In this document: one piece after another, positions 1-12,900 of the stretch
Layout: each line of letters begins with the position of its first letter
Position numbering within the stretch: the first letter of the stretch is position 1
Assembly (NCBI RefSeq): GCF_030936135.1
Contig: NC_082597.1
Location: forward strand, 41,273,095 to 41,337,094
Source: Gavia stellata
Lineage: Eukaryota > Chordata > Aves > Gaviiformes > Gaviidae
Direction: 5' to 3'
Length of the DNA: 64,000 nucleotides
Program-made: the position numbers and the translations under genes
Notes under the pieces: model-generated
Told to the model about the DNA's origin: nothing
Database searches by the model: none
What the model saw: the letters and a program-made list of their open reading frames with translations, nothing else

Positions 1-739
1 TGAGTACAGAAAGTTCTAGAAAGGGGAAGAAGGAAAAAATCTTAGGAATTACCCAAACATATTAATTATAGTTTTTTCTAAATTTTCCTTGACTCAATAT
101 TATTTTCCTTGGTATTTTCTGACAGTTTTGAAGGCATGCTGGAAATATAGCAGCAAAGAGCACAATATTGCCTAAAAGAGGTTTTTTATGTTAAAACTGC
201 TTAGCATTTGGTGGGGTTTGTGAACTCGTGAAAGTCAGCAGCAAAATTTCAGTGACTTGACTGAGGCCAGAGTTTTGACCCACTGATTTGTTTAATTAAA
301 GAAAATCTTCATGAGCAAATTATATTAGTTTGTGGACTCAGTTGTCAGCTCGAGGTTTGCGTGAGATTCCTAGCAGAGTACACGATGATTCAAGATGTGT
401 TTTATCTATGAAGGCAGAGAAGCTAGGCATAAGGAAGATGTTTTGTGGCATTAATCACTGGAAACTAAACAGTAGAACTGATCCACATTCATATGTAGGT
501 CAGGCTTACTGAGCACACTGCTATCAACTCTTTCAAATCAATCAGTAGTATTACCTTAATACTTAAGATATCTTTTTTAGTCATGTAATGCATGTACTGT
601 ATGAAACTACTGATATATGAAACTTCAATAACTTTGAGACCTACTATACTCTTCCTGTTGTTTTGCTTTCTTTGAGTACAAGAATTCCAAATAATCTGAC
701 GCTTTTTGTATTTTACTTGTTTTCCTTGTTATAACACAG
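1..739 (+). other. TBC1D15: Intron of TBC1D15 (5' part outside window)
   Basis: AT-rich intronic sequence ending in an acceptor AG at 738-739. I find no exon here: the stretch of TBC1D15 that should precede the 740 exon (ending just before the K-x-K-K-D-P-Y motif) is not encoded, so that exon lies upstream of the window. A short open frame at 330-512 has no recognisable content. Confidence 0.85.
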
Positions 740-937
740 AAATTGAAGAAAGACCCATACACAGTAACAATGGGAAGATTTTCCAAAGTCACAAACTATA
801 TTTTTGACAGTTTCCGTTTAAGTGACCCTTCAAGTCAAAGGCGACCACCATCAGAAATGGCAGACTTCCTCAATGATGCTATTCCAGGGCTAAAGATAAA
901 TCAGCAGGAAGAACCAGGATTTGAAGTCATTACACGA
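740..937 (+). CDS. TBC1D15: TBC1D15 exon a (first in window)
   Basis: It has 66 codons, phase 0 at both ends, after acceptor AG at 738-739 and before donor GTGAGT at 938. It contains the S-K-V-T-N-Y-I-F-D-S and P-P-S-E-M-A-D-F-L segments that precede the GAP domain in TBC1D15. This is the linker region upstream of the TBC fold. Confidence 0.96.
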
Positions 938-3900
938 GTGAGTGTGTAAATGAATATGATACAGATGCATTGATTCTTTTTATGCACACTGTTAAAGGAA
1001 TGGTAGGACTTGAAGCTTGGTGAGTTATACTGTTTATGCTTGGCGATTGTGATATATGCTGCTCTATCTTTTATTGACAAGAGTAAGATCATTATCAGCT
1101 ACTTCTAGAATATGTCATTTTTATGCCTGCAAATATGAGTTTTGCTTTGAAAGAAAGTTTGTCATTACTGAAATGAGGATAATAGTTATGTTAGAGTCAC
1201 TACCCTGAAAAGTGACCCATTTCATGTTTAGTGTTTCCTCTGTGGTCAGATAGAGCTATGTTAAGTAAAATTGGGGTATACAGGTTAATAACTAACTTGG
1301 CTAATCACTTTAACATTTCAGTTTGTTTTAAGAGGGCTAAGAAGATTAAAACCAAGTGTTTAATTGGATGATTCATGTCTAGGGTGTTATAAATGTACAG
1401 ATTTATGTATGACTTGAACCAAAGCTAGAATGAACTTGTAATTGGATCATGAATCACTTCGTGTGGGCTCCTGCTCATGTCTCTTACAGATAGGTGGAAA
1501 AGGTTTATTTTTAAGTGCTTGTGATTACTATGTAAGCAGCTCGCATGTTTTTAGTGTTAAACTATATTGAATGTTGTTTTTTCTTTCTGGAGTTCAAAAT
1601 AGTGTTAATAACTTAGCAGTAGCTGTATGAACTATGTAATTCGAAGAACTTGCTACCTAGCACTTAATCAGTTAATTTATCAATGAGAAAAAGTATAATG
1701 AATGCTACATATTAAAAATAATGCTGACCTACCTATATGTGTGATCTGGCAAATGCCTTAGACTTCCAAAGAGTTGAAACACAAATTGACTTGGTGGTTG
1801 CCATCATCAAAATATTTTTAGAAAATAAGGAATGAGTGTCTGCTGAATTCTGCTGTGCTTAAACATGCAGTTTGGGAACTGAGAGAGACTAACCACAAAC
1901 TGTGAAACTTTGATGGGTGTTAGGAGTTCTGAAAGCACATGTAGTCTTGGTTGTTTTTTTTTAAGGGGCGATGTACTTAAATTGATCTTTCAGTCACACT
2001 GCGCAGTCTGTGTGGGCATAACATCTCTGAACCCGAGTAGTTTTTTAGTTCTCTCTTAAGATGTGCTATTGTGTGTCAGGAATGTGCTTTTGAAGTGAAG
2101 CTCCCTATTGTCCTTGTTTGCTGTGTTGCACATACCTAATACATTTGCAGTTGTATAGAGACTTTTAGTCCATGGAAGCTTGTTCCAGAGGTGTTTGGTG
2201 GGCTAGAAGGTTATTTAAAACACACATGTACAACTTCCTCCAAAATCTGAAACATTAACATGTATACTTGGGTCCTCAGCACAGAGTGTCTTGCTCTAAA
2301 GATCTGTTTGTGTTGGTCCGCACTACTTGCTAATGTGGACACAGCCTTAGATCCTTAGAGGTGCTGAGGCATGCAGATGTGAAAATGTACTTGCGCTGAA
2401 TATAACAAACTGACAAGCTTAGTACTATTTGTGCAGTTGTTCAAAACTACTGAAGCACTTCAGTGAGAGTCGTAAACATATTTGCATGTGTTTCAGATCG
2501 ATCTAGGAAAACAGCCTGAAGTTAGTAGAAGAGAGCCTGTGTCAGCTGAAGAATGGGCTAAGAATATGGATTCTGAAGGAAGAATTCTAAATGTCGACTA
2601 CATAAAGCGATTGATATTCAAAGGGGTAACTTGTTTTTCTAAAGTCACCAAGACTTATGGCTTGCTTCTGGCTCCCTTTTCTTTCCTTCCCTTCCCAAAC
2701 CATGGTTATGCTGTTTTCATTATACTTGTAATGGTTTGTGCAGGACTTTGAGCATGAGCCAGTCAGTACTGTGGGAGAGACCTCATAAAGCATGATTTCA
2801 TGCTAATCAAATACCTCAGCAGTCTTGCAACCATACAAAGTGCTCTAGAGGGAGAGAGAGAGATCTTGTGGTGGTGGTTGAATTGAATGAGTTGAAAACA
2901 CAAAGGCTTAAGTGATAAAGAAGAAAAGTCAAAGTGCCTTTCAGGAAAAAATCGGTGCTTCAGCGTTAGGATATTGAGTTTATTCTTTTCTTTTTGAGGG
3001 TGTTTTCTTTTCATTCTCCAACAAAAGCTTCTCTTTGCCCAGCAGTTTGCCTGGATTTGGCCCTCATCATATGAACAGTCCTAAACGTTTTTGCCAATAT
3101 TTATTATTGAACTGAGGATTTTTGCACTATGAATGTGAATTCAGTCTCAGTGGCAATTTTGAAAACTTTAGTTATGTCCCATAGCTGTTCTAACTAACGT
3201 ACTTAATACTTTAGTATTTCTCTTTTTTGGTGGGACTCCAGCTGCCTTAATGCATTCTTTGTTCACCTGTTGATGCACGTTTGCAAGCATGCAGTCTTGC
3301 ATTCTTTAAGTTTGAGCAGAAGTAGAGAATGATAACACTGCTATTACAGTTTTTTAAAGACCTGTACATATTAAGTAATATGTTGTGAAGGAGTTAGAGT
3401 GAAACTGAGGCCCTTTTCAGTTTCTGTGACTGTTTTTTAACATACCTGTGCCTGAGGTGCCCAATTAAGGACACTTCTCCAATCATGAGAATTACTACAA
3501 ACCTTTTCTTCCAGTAGCCCATTTCCCTGTCATCTCTGTTGTCCATTGCCAGAGGAGTAAGTGCTTGATTTTATTTATGACTCAAGATCCCAATAACTTC
3601 CAGTACATCAAGTGCAGATCCTCCTTAAAGAAAAAAAAGAAAAAAGTTAAAATGCCTCTCAAACTGTTGCCTGTTACTGGAAAAGGTCCAGTTGCTACTT
3701 GTTTTTGCTGCAGCATCTTCCTTGCCTTAATCTAGTGATAAATGAAGAAATACAGTGAGGAATCAAGCTGGCCTTGGACTAATAAACTGGGGTGTCTGAT
3801 AGCAAATGTGCCTCATTCTCACAACTATATTGCAGGAATTGAAAGAAACTCTTTTGATGAGAGTAGGGTATGATTCAGCTAGTACACTTTTGTAATCTAC

Positions 3901-6900
3901 AAATGATGAGTGTTACTTGGAAGGATTTCTGACCAGTAGTGTCCTTGAGTGGGCACTAGTGTTTTTGTTTGCTTGGAAGATTCAGCTGCATGTTGGTCAT
4001 GTCTTGTTAGATGAAAATACTTGTTTAAAAAAATAAATAAATGGAAGTCTAGTCCTCAAGATCAGTTTGTGGGGAAACCAGAAGTTTGGCAGTTAAGCAG
4101 CATGTTGTTTAAATACGTAAATTTTAAAGGTACTTTTTTCCTTCTTAAAGTCTGTGATGCCCGTAAGGTTTTTATTTCCAGCAGTGAAGCAAAAATATAG
4201 GAAGAAATATATTTTGTAAAGTTTCTTTTTATCTTCTAAGGGTGAATCCAGTGCTTCTACAGTTTTCTGCTTAATCATATTCTCTTCCTTCTGTTTCTTC
4301 CAAGTGTGATACCTGGTTAGCAGCTAAGATTTGGCTACAATGTAAAAGGAAGCTTACTTATAAAAATTCTCTTTTTAAGTTGTTACTTTAAGAAGTGTTG
4401 TATTGTTGTAGGAATGTTTCCTCACAAAATCAAAGTAGTATTTTTGTTAATGTTTCATATCCGTTTTTCCCTAGGGTCTCTGCCATACGTTAAGAAAAGA
4501 GGCATGGAAATTTCTTTTGGGGTATTTTCCTTGGAATAGCACTAAAGAAGAGAGAGCAAATCTGCAAAAAAGGAAAACGTAAGTACAGTTGGTTTTTTGT
4601 TACAAAATAAATTAAATAGCTGCTTTTTTTCTTATAGCATATAGTGATGTAGAAAGCTTCTTGGAAACTTGGAAGACAGCTGCTAAAGATTGTTGAATGC
4701 GAAGAAGTGTGCGAGACTTTCTTAAAAAATGTTGTTAAACTAAATTAAAAATATATAAACGGGGTGTTGTTACCCCTTTTATGCCAAAGAAGAAATGGAA
4801 TGAATGAATGCTTAAAGAAAAAAGAAATGTAATAATTGAGCATGTTTTGGTTTCAAAATTATCTTTCTTCTTCAGGGATGAATATTTCAGGATGAAACTG
4901 CAGTGGAAATCTGTTAGTGAGGAACAGGAAAAACGAAATTCAAGATTAAGAGATTACCGGAGTCTTATAGGTAAATTTAGATTTAGAAACATACCTACCT
5001 GTACAAATTCACACACTTTTTACAATTCAATATGAAGTTGAAAAAATGTAACCCTTTAGTGCCTCTTCATACAGGTTACTCAAAAACTATGATGTTGCTG
5101 TTTTCAGAGCTGTCTAAACTTTGCTATATACTTAATACTAAAACTTTCTTAACCAGAGTAATTCAGAGCTTTACACATTAGTGTTACAGAATGGCTGGAT
5201 GTTTTGACAAAAGGCTCTTTACTTCATGGTATTTCATGACGTAATTTTACTAGGAATGTCATTAAAATAATGACATACAATAAGAATGAAAATGTACCTG
5301 TATTCTAAAATTTCTTACAGGGATTTGTACACGTGCATTCTGACTTGTGGGGTTTTACACATACTTTTTAAAATTTCATCAAGTTCTGCTGATTATTACC
5401 GGATTGCAACCTCAGTTCTCTTTGGTAGTGAGATTTGGGCACCAACGTTAAGGATTACTAAATAGTTATTTCAGGAGACAGGATAAGATTTTTATGTTAT
5501 TCTGAGGTAATGGACTAAACTTGTTTCAGCCAGTTATTCAACAGGCAAGCTGAAGGGGTTGAGAAAGTCCAATCTTAGTAGATTAGTAAACTACCTTTTT
5601 AGAGACTGTGTGTGTTAACAGAAAAGAAAAAATGACATTCGGAGTTTAAAAAAGGCTGAAGTTTCATTTTCGTTGAAGCAGTTCTGTCCTTTTTAAGTGT
5701 TTGAAATGTAAATGACAATATTAGGCTTATGTTGTAAAATAGATCCAAAACTACAAAATAGTTCTTTTACTAAAGTGCACTCAGCATTTTGCTTATTTCA
5801 ATACATCAGTCTTAAATTTCACATTGTTAGAGAGTATGCTGTGTGCTTGGTATGTTTGAGGCTTGAAAACTGTCTGATGAAACAGGCAGTTTCAGCTCAC
5901 TATGAGTTATAGGAACTTGTTAAATAGAATTTATAAACATGCTGTCATAAACTACTGCAGCGTCTTTGAGCTGATCATGTGGTAACTTTCCTACTATGGC
6001 TGATGCTGCATCGCATAAGTATTCATAAATGGCATTGCATAGCTAACTCACATAAAATTGTGCTTAATTTCTGTAAGTGTAGAACATTTTCACTGAATTA
6101 AAATCAGGACTTTTTCTATTAAAACTATTTAAAAAAAAAAAGGCAAAAAGCTTTAAAATCTGTTTATAAGCAAATCCTTTTATTCCAGACAGGAAGGATT
6201 TTCTTCCTTTTGAAATATTATTTATTTTGAAATGACATTCAGTTATGCAGTTGTCTTAAACACTTCAAAGGTTTTGCAACAGCATTTGAGGAAAAAATCA
6301 GCAGCTTAAAAACATTCTGAACTCATTTGATGCTGGCTTTGTAGAACTTGTTTTGAAAATGTTTTTAAATCTGGACTGTTTTCTTAGAAAAAGATGTAAA
6401 CAGGACAGATCGAACGAATAAATTCTACGAAGGTGAAGATAATCCAGGATTGATTTTACTTCATGATATTTTGATGACCTATTGCATGTACGACTTTGAT
6501 TTAGGTAAGTTGTGTTCCTCTGAATGTAAATGCCTTTTTAGTTTCTGATACACAGCTTGCTTATGTTAATGCCTGTTAATACAATTGAACTTGAGTTGAT
6601 TACAATGCTTTTTGTAAATGTCAAGATTCATGTTTTAATAAGGTAGATAACTGTTCAGTTTCTCATCCTGTTTCTTCCTCTCTTCTCTCTGATGCTTATC
6701 ACAGGCATCTGAATTCATCAGCTGAGGTGGGATTGGGAATTAAGTGGCAGTTTGTCTTCACCGTAGCTGTACTGTTGGGGTTTTTTTTAGAATTGAAGCA
6801 AGTTTGCTTTTCAGAGTTTTAAATGGGTTTGAGTGTTACATCCATTTTTAAGACTGATATATCAATAAAAATGATAAACCAGCTGCCACTACTGTAGTTA

Positions 6901-9900
6901 AAGCTCAGCATGCTGAACCAGCTGTTTGTCAACATGGGTGTTCTTATGAATACTTTAAAAGCTGGTTCTTGATGAGTACACTTAAGTCTGTCAAAAATTA
7001 CACTTCAGTGTATGCATCTGTTGCAGAAGGAAGAGCACATAACGTCTTGCTTTAATCGCAGCATATACGAGATGTCTAAGTCTTGGTTTCTGTTAATTGT
7101 CTTGGAAGGGAGGGAGGGAAAAGATACTTCTGGCTGGTTTCCCCCTCCACCCCGGCATGACATTTGGCTGTTGTGTAGTTGGGTGGCTTTTTTTTGGTAT
7201 TCTGTCTCAGAAAAGTGTAGGGATTCTGAAGGCCCACTTTGTGCCAGGTTTTGAAGGCAAAAAGTAGGAACAAATCTTTAATAGCTAGTAAACTTGCTGC
7301 CGAGTGGTAGTACTTGTCAGCTTTTGTCCTTTCTGTAAGTCTGTAGAGAAACTTGATCTTTGGCTTGAAAAAGAAGGGGAAAACTAAAACTGATTGAGAC
7401 CGTTTAGACATGTAGCTCTGTTCCATGTGTCTTTCCACATTTCAACCTGCATTAACACGCAGTGGCACATAAGTGAGACTAAAGCACATTCACCACCCAC
7501 TCTATTAAAAACATTGTTTACATGGCTTAAATGTATGCAGTGGATAAGTCTTCTGTTTTATAAAGAAGCAAGAATAATGGAAATACAGTACATTTGACAT
7601 TGTATCTGTCCAAGGCTTCTAAGCTACTCAAGCATTGATACAGTGCTGCTTTTAATCCTTCGACAGCAGCTGTAGAGAGGTCTGAATAATGCCCCAAAAT
7701 GCCAGATAGGGGAGGGGACAGAACAGCTGTTAAGACAACATTTTTCTGAATGAGTTCCTCAAGTCTGCATTAATAAAACTGGTTTTAATCTTTAAGATAC
7801 TTTTAAACTGTCTCTAACAGAATTTTGTCCGCCTTTATTTTTAGTTTGCTATAGTATTAAATGTATAGGGAATATACTATTTTTTTTGCATCTGGCCTTT
7901 TAATTATTTATCTGTTTTCTGTTCCTTGTTCTATTTTTTCTTCTCACACCTGCTCCATATTTTCAGTCATTCACTCCAATCCTCTCTTTAGTTATTCAGT
8001 TATAATTACATCACTAGGAAAGGGAATCAGCCAAGCTTGAGTCTGAGAAATCTCATGTCATGTTGAACCAACCACTGGTGATAGATATACACATAAATCA
8101 TGTTCTCCTTTACTTAGGGAGGTCAGTAGCAATAGGGCAGTAGATAAGCTGACTTGAGCCTTAGTGGTAAGGTAGTTCGAAGACTCAGGAAGAAGGGGGG
8201 AAATGGGGTCTAAAAATCCTTGTCCTCTTCTTAATTGGGCTGTTAATTACAAACATGGAAGCTGGAAGAAGCATTAAAAAGCTATAAAATTTTGAAAGTG
8301 TTTTGTATACAACTAAAATTTTCTTGATATTTGTAAAAATGATATGCTCTAAAAATAAGCATTTTATTCTCCAGTTAAATGTAAGCTTTCCTTATAAAGC
8401 ATGTGAGTGCTTTTCAGGGCATATGAACTTGATTCAGTGTTGCTGGGCACAGAAACATAAAGGCACTACCTTGAATCAGGTCTGGATATGCATTTCTTTC
8501 ATGTTTCTCACAAGCATTTTGTTAATAAACCCCTTCCTCAGTTTGATAGGTAGTAGTCTTTTTTGTTGTTGGCTGCTTGGTTACATAGATGGTCTTAGGC
8601 TTTAGTGTATTTAAAATACCATCCAAGCAGAACAGTTCCTACTTCCCTAAGTATAGGAATCCTTAAAGCATATTCAGTGCCAGAAAAAAGAAATGTTAAG
8701 TGCAAAATTTTCTTCATAAAAGCTATTGCACCATATGTTTTCCCGTGATTGAAACTCAACATCTCTTCTTCAAATCTGTTTGAAAAGAAAATCTTCAGTT
8801 GGAGGGGAAAAAAGGGGGAAGATATAAAAAGATTTTAAAGTATGAAAGAAAGCAACTGATTATGGATGGAGATGAGAATAAATATGAGTCTGTATTTGTG
8901 ATGGTGCAAGATATATATTTAATCTTAAAAATATCAATATATGCTTCAGAGCTCTAAATGGGAACTTTTTTTACTAAAAATCTATTCTGGTGTCAGCTCA
9001 GCTTGCACGTATTTTAACAACTACAAGAACAATGTGTTTCTCTTATGTTCTCTTTAGATTGGTAGGAGCAGCTGCTAAATCTTGTTAGATCTGCTGGATG
9101 TTCGTTATTATTAATACAAAAATGTCTTTACTGGTGGTTGAGTTAGAAAATTCTGTAACAACTTGGAATGTAAACATTCATTTCACTCAGTCATTTAACA
9201 TACTTGAAAAATTACTGTTTAACTGCCAAATTTAACTAAATTCCTGTTGTTTGGGGTTTTTTGTTTTTTTTCCCTTTTCCTCCATCAAGGTTATGTCCAG
9301 GGGATGAGCGACTTGCTTTCGCCTGTCTTGTATGTTATGGAGAATGAAGTAGATGCCTTTTGGTGCTTTGTATCATACATGGATCAAATGGTAAAATAAG
9401 GCTTTTTTAGCCCACATCAACAGATAAGCTATGGATGACATTTGGGGTTAATTTTTTATTTTATAAATTTCAATGGGTTTTTTAATGCTTTTAAAGCAAC
9501 CATCTTATGTTTGAAGTCAATTTTTTATTCTGATTGACACAGGTTATGGTGGGTTTGTGATACTATTACTGTGCAATACAAATTCAGCTCCTTGGAAATT
9601 CCAAAGTAACTCAGAGCCATCACAGCCAAATTTATATTAATCAGGAATCCTCTAGCAAGATTTTGTTCAGGATAATGGTTCCCTGTCATACTTACTGCTT
9701 ACGTTTTGGCATTTGTTAAATGCAGTTTAGACTTCCCACAAACTGAAGCTTTTATGAATTGTGCATGTGGTGAAACAATATGTGACTGGTCTGAGAATAA
9801 CAAAATAAAAGTTGTCTTTTTGGTTTGAGTACAGTGGTGCTGCTTGGAGGTACAGAGCATAGGCTGATTTAAAATATCATTTATTACATACGAAAGTGTT

Positions 9901-12900
9901 ATCAAAGAAACAGTTCACTGCTTTAGTTAAACATTTCAGTAAAAGACATTTCATTAGCTAGAAGTACAGTTAAATATCCATATGTTAAATACGTAAAGGA
10001 TGAGAACCACTCTTGCAATAACAAAACTTTTTTTAAATTAAAAAAAGCTGTAAATCTCAATTATCATTGAGTTAATAAAAATGACAGTGCTAATATTTTA
10101 TTCCATCCAGCATCAGAATTTTGAAGAACAGATGCAGGGTATGAAGACACAACTAATTCAGCTGAGTACTTTGCTTCGTTTACTAGACAGTGGATTTTGC
10201 AGTTATTTAGGTAGGTGTATTATTCATGCACAATAACTAAAACAACTTACTGCATTCTATGTGCATTGATAACCTTACCAGTCTTTAAACATAATTCAAT
10301 AGTAATACTATATGAATACAGGACTTGTAAATTAATAATGCCTAAAAACTTTCAATAATTGTTCCATGCCTATTGAAAAACTGGGTCATCTTGTTACTGA
10401 TTTTAAAAATATGCCATCCTCCAGCAAATATCTTTTTATTCTGAAAAGGGGCTATCATCTTGAAAATCAGTGGTATGATTGTGTATCTGTAAAGTGTGTT
10501 GTTCCACACATGCCCCCCTCCCATCTTAACCATATTTGGTGTTTATGAAATGTAACACTCTTATTCCTAGAATCTCAAGACTCAGGCTACCTTTATTTTT
10601 GCTTCCGATGGCTTCTTATCAGATTTAAAAGGGAATTTAGCTTTCAAGATATTCTTCGACTCTGGGAGGTAAGAAGATATTTCATCACACAAACTCCAGC
10701 AGTCTTTGGATTTTAGAACAAAAAGTATGGATCATTCTGCAAAGTGATTAATACTCTTAACAGATTATTTTTTAACTGATTCAGTGCAATGAGGTGAGGA
10801 CATACTAGCATGTTATGTCTTTTTAACCAAAATAACAACTTGGGAAGTTAATGAAAAAATACTTACAAGAATGGGTGGGGGTAAATTGGGTTTTTCAAAA
10901 AGGTTTGGACAGGATCCTTCAGATGAGGCTCCTAACTGATACTCTCCACTTGCTACTTTCACTTAACTTTTAATAGAAAACAGCTCATGCTAGAAGAAAT
11001 AGCATTTGTGTGTGTGTCTGGTTAGTTCCTTGATATTGGTAGTACTTTATAGATGAAGTGGAATGAAGCACTGGCAGGGTAGTTTTTGTGTTAGCTAAAA
11101 CCATAAAGAGGTTGATGTCAGAAGATCCAGTTAATCTTGATGATAAGGCCTCATGATGCCAGATAATGTAATGTAAAACATCAAAATGTGGAAGTTCTGG
11201 TAATTCCAGTTTAATGAGATCTTTTTTTTTATTTAGGTGATCTTGAGATCAGATGGAATAAGTAAGATGAACGAACATTTCTGTTGAACATTCTTTAATT
11301 TTTTGTTCCCAGAAAATTGAGAAGTGTGTCAACAGTACAGGTTTATTGTGCCCTTGTTAAATGCATCTTAGACAGCATCCACTGAAAACTCCCAAACAAG
11401 AGCATAAATGTTCAGATGAACGGAAGGAGTATTTTCTAGGATATAACATCACATAGAGTTGTGCTGGGGAACAGAAGGGTAATGAAAAGAAGAGGACTGA
11501 GATGCATAAAATTTGTACTATAATGAAAAATAATGTTGATGCTTTTATTTACTTTTTCTACTAATGAAAAAGGAGTCACATAAAGAGGAGAACCAATATT
11601 TAAAACTGTCTACAGTAAACCTTTTTTAGCTTTTTATCATCAGTTGGTAGAATTTACTATCATAGAGTATTGAGGTGATATTTTAACTGAAGAGGACTAA
11701 AGTTTATGAATAACATTCATAAATAAGGGAACCAAAATGTACAAAACTAAAAGAATTCTCTTATTCCAAGGGATGAAATTATAATGATTTGGGGGGAAAA
11801 AATTCACCCATCATCTCATTTTCCCCCCTCAGTGTTATGCTGTCTTCTCAGTATTTTTTATAGCCTAGTTTTTTTCTTTTTAAATTGTTGACAACAGTAT
11901 TTTTATTTATAGCTTATAGTCCCAGGCTAGCATGTTTTTATTACCTCTGCCTTAATGCGTGTATACGTGTGCATACAGAAAAGAAACACTATATTTCTAA
12001 CTCTTAAATATATTTTTTTCTGTCTTAGGAGGATGATGGAAACCTACTGATATATGGTAGTCTTGTGGGTTCCTTCTAGCACGTGACAATGTATTTTTGC
12101 TAAAAGTACTCAATTTCTTTGCTAGGAGATATGGAATGGGAAAGGGGGTATATTGTTTTCCTTTTTAAAACAAGCTAATTAAGGCATTACATTGATGTTT
12201 TTATATGAAAGCTAGTGTCACCTTTGTCACAGTTGAAGTCCAGCTTACAACAGGTTTTTTCCTGTTTATGGCTATGCAGCTTCATTGATATCAGTGGAGT
12301 GTAGATGTGGGATTTACAAAGGCAAGCTATAGGTACAGGAGACCATTTTCCCCTTTGTAATCAGTGGAGAGAAATTAACTACATTTAGGGTGTTTCAGTC
12401 TGAGCAGAATTTATGTGCTATTTTGTAATAGCACATGAATTGAGGGAACCCATTTGATGGCAATGTTACCCTGTGACGTATTCACTTGCAGAGGGTAGAA
12501 TGGGAAGAAGGGGAGGTACCATCTGAGATTCCAGTCCCAAGTTCCAGGACTTCTGGGGCTTTTTCTATCTAATTATAAATTTCAGGGTGTACTTTTGCAC
12601 CTCCATTTCTGTCCTCTGAGTTGCCTGAACCACTAAGGTAGCATTGGATACTTTTTCCCTGTTCCCACTGGCTTCATGACTTCCAGTGTTTTATCTCAAA
12701 AGAGGAACGAGGCAGATTGTTTACTAGACTGGTTGTTAGACATTCACCTTAGAGATGGGAGATACTAGCCCCCATCAGCCAAAGTAGAAGCTAAAACCAA
12801 GCCCTCCCGCTTAGTGAGCAAAAGCTTTAATAGTCAGATTGTGGTAGAAAATGTGGGTGGTTATATCATGGTGCAGCAGGGTGTGCGAGGCAATGCACGT

